This document shows, piece after piece, positions 57,361 to 60,000 of a DNA stretch of 60,000 nt. The notes below the pieces were generated by a model. That model did no database searches. It was not told the origin of the DNA and was given only the letters and a program-made list of their open reading frames with translations. How positions within the stretch are numbered: the first letter of the stretch is position 1; each line of letters opens with the position of its first letter. The position numbers and the translations under genes were made by a program. This stretch comes from Bugula neritina (lineage: Eukaryota; Bryozoa; Gymnolaemata; Cheilostomatida; Bugulidae), in NCBI GenBank assembly GCA_964035545.1, contig OZ037766.1:11047722-11107721 (forward strand), in the 5' to 3' direction.

Positions 57361-60000
57361 AACTATAATTATAAGTAGAAGTTTAAGCCTAAGGGATAAG
57401 TCATAATTCTTAACTCATACGTCATAAAACCCATAAGCCTAAGGGCTAAGGCTAAGGTTCGAATAGACTTTTAAAAATTTGAAGCAATTAATATAAACTA
57501 AAACTTGCAGTAAAAGTAAAACTAAATCAAAATGTGTGCATTTGTTCGGGGTCATAGATGAGTACCTTATGTTTTATCTCGGTATTATCCGGGGTAAATT
57601 TATATTTCTATGACGTAGCATTTATCATTTTAATTTATGATAGCAATTACTATTACTATTAGTATAAGTATTAGTAGGCATCATTAAATTTAATCATTAT
57701 TGATGGTGATCATGTTCATAACCACGTGACATTCACGTTGCTTTACAATCTTTTCCTTCAAAGATTAACATTTGTTGTTTCGTTTGTTGCTTCTCCAAGT
57801 CTATCAGTATCAGCAATCAGCAATGACTGAATGAGCAATGTGAAATGTAAATACTGGTTGTTTTAATGCCTATGGGTACTTAAAATTTTGTAAAAATTCT
57901 TAATTTGTATCGAGTAAGCTTTTTTTAAAGCTTAATTGCGTTAGTTTTATGCCGAAATATTAAATTTAATTTGAACTTCAAGTGTCACTTTAAGTTTAAC
58001 TTTAAGTTTAAATCCATATTGATATTGATATTCAAATTGAAATTGTGTTTTGATAATTAATTAATATTATAATTATTAATTATTTAATAATATTATAAAT
58101 ATAATTATTATATTGAGGTTGATATTCATATATTATAATTATTGAATATCAGTATGTGTATGTGAATCACTGAATGTGATATTCTTATTCTAAGACTAAT
58201 AGTAATAGTAATACTAATAGTAATAGTAATACACTAATAGTAATAGTAATTGTAATCCTTCTAGTTCTAGTTTATAGTTATATATCGGTATCCTTGAGGT
58301 AAGTGCAGTAATGACTAATGAGTAATGGAAAAATAGTTAGTTTAATAACTAGAACTCTAAATTACTGTCTAAAGTATAAAAGTTTAAACTTAAAAGTTAA
58401 AGTACTCTCACTCTCCGTCTGTCTCTTACTCTTAGTTTTCCCTAATGGCAAAGAATTGAAGTAAGACTTAGACCAATTCTAAATCTTGGAGTATCACTAT
58501 CAGTATGTAAGTAACAGTCACTGCTACACTTTAACTTACTCACTTGCGGTTGCTGCTTACACTGTAAATAATGCAAAGAATCTTCAAAAATGGGCAAAAT
58601 AGTATAAAAAATACATGTTACAGTTGTTGTTTACAGTTGCAGTTTGAGTTAGTGTTACACTTGTAGCTTACAGGTAGTGTTACTGTTAGACTGTTACACT
58701 TACAGTTTGAGTGACTGTTGCACTTGCTGTTATTGAGAGTTTTACATGTAAAGTATTATCATTATGAGTATCTAAAGTAGTTTAACTTCAAGTTTATTAT
58801 TACTATTAGTAATTAAATTTATTTTTAATTTTATTAGAATATCTGTTAATATAAGTTTAATATTATTATTGGGATTATCATTATGATTATGATAAACGAT
58901 TATCACTATGATTATGTATTATAATGATGATCATTACATTATGATTATTATTATTACGCATTAATATTATTCCTTATCGTTTATTCGCTATTTTATATTT
59001 AATAATAAATCTATGATCTAATATTATCAATAATGTCATCATTTATGATTCAAAATTAATACTATATAAATATTATTTGCCATTTGTATTATCATAATGA
59101 TAATCTTTTGAAGTTAATCTAATGAATAATATGTAATGAATAGGCATATGGCACCGATATTACTATTCATATAGATAATCAAATATTGAATATTATTATA
59201 ACAATTATATCCGCATTGATGTTGAATTTGATATTAACATTCGTTTTTGATATTCATGTAAACTACTTAATATTCAAATACTCAATCTCATATTCATGTT
59301 AATATAATTCACCCAAATTGCCTATCTAATTTTATAATCATAATTATTTAGATTACTGATTAGGCTTAAGTGTGCTTTGCACTATGGATTACTATCAAAT
59401 TGGGCTAGAAGTAGGTGACACAAGATATCAGATCTTTGAGTTTGAGAATTCAAGTTGGTTACGAGCCAATTTTCCAAAAATTAATAATTTAACACTCAAT
59501 AGCCAAAAATTAACTAAATTGGTTAGGTTTTGAAATAAAGTCAACAAATTTTAGTGAAAATTATTTCTTCTGAACTAACAGTAGTTGTAAATAATATATC
59601 TTTTAGCATTAATGTTCAGCAGTGTATTGGTTGTGTAATAAGTAGGCCCATGACAACAATGTACTAAATATTTTTTCTTATTTAATTATTTTGCAATCAA
59701 TATTTAGTAGACAATTGTAAAGCATGATATTAGTGAAAATGTTCCTGTTGCGTTATAGAAAAAGTACAGTCAATTAGCAGGCGAAAGTTAAGGAAAGAAG
59801 CTATATTTGTCTATGCAAGATTGTAGATTAACATCAATTACCAGAAAATAGTTTTGAACAACATGGGGCCATGTTCTAAAAATTTTACTCTTTGGCAGCT
59901 CAGTTTTTTGAAGGGTTTAAACATGGAGTATCTGTAGGAGCAGTATGAAATATCTTTTCATCTTCACTAGGTCACAAAATACTGGTAGCTAAGGTTTATT
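57361..60000. other. AT-rich gap to the window end
   Basis: Further triplet-register tracts occur at 57640-57680, 58190-58260 and 58795-58930, with ATTATCATTATG-type runs. The remainder is AT-rich. No exon, RNA gene or transposon end could be supported. Confidence 0.4.

Overview
The window is AT-rich, intron-containing animal DNA. Splice sites are canonical GT/AG, exons are short, and the proteins belong to metazoan families: a G3BP stress-granule protein, an ODAD3/CCDC151-like dynein-docking protein, a CCDC15-like centriolar protein and a four-finger C2H2 transcription factor. Together with abundant DNA transposons, tRNA-derived SINEs and a Ty3/gypsy element, this suggests an invertebrate bilaterian; I cannot name the species.

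Layout. 1-5.6 kb: two ciliary-type genes head to head, ODAD3-like (minus, runs off the left edge) and CCDC15-like (plus), about 170 bp apart. 6.6-11.3 kb: a complete eight-exon G3BP (minus, 493 aa), with a CACCGG-ended repeat in intron 3 and a hAT element with 8-bp target duplications in intron 2. 11.5-15.1 kb: triplet-register simple DNA, two long palindromes, an orphan exon and a dispersed repeat. 15.1-22.7 kb: a nearly full-length Ty3/gypsy retrotransposon on the minus strand with 1.1% LTR divergence, tRNA-Leu-type primer site, gag, pol and a clear -1 frameshift signal, but an internal RT deletion and an in-frame amber codon. 24.4-25.9 kb: a nested stack in which a SINE was split by a hAT element that carries a second copy of the CACCGG-ended repeat. 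26-29 kb: a small three-exon gene of unknown family (115 aa). 30.7-32.8 kb: an apparently single-exon Klumpfuss/EGR-like zinc-finger gene (minus). 33-51.8 kb: long non-coding stretch with scattered SINE, MITE and transposon remnants. 51.8-57.4 kb: three fold-back elements set in TTAGTA-type simple DNA.

The most unusual material is the set of fold-back elements. Three inverted-repeat structures (10250-10552, 51847-52263, 52981-53550) have arms built of tandem units of about 15 bp, with different unit sequences; one has a 9-bp target duplication typical of MULE/Foldback elements. A fourth (53778-56902) is a 3.1-kb near-palindrome whose two arms carry inverted copies of the same coding remnant. 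Several elements abut TTAGTA/AGTA sequence, suggesting a preferred landing context.

Exon joins were built by hand from splice signals and reading phase; no similarity search was run. Family names rest on recognised motifs and remembered family patterns.
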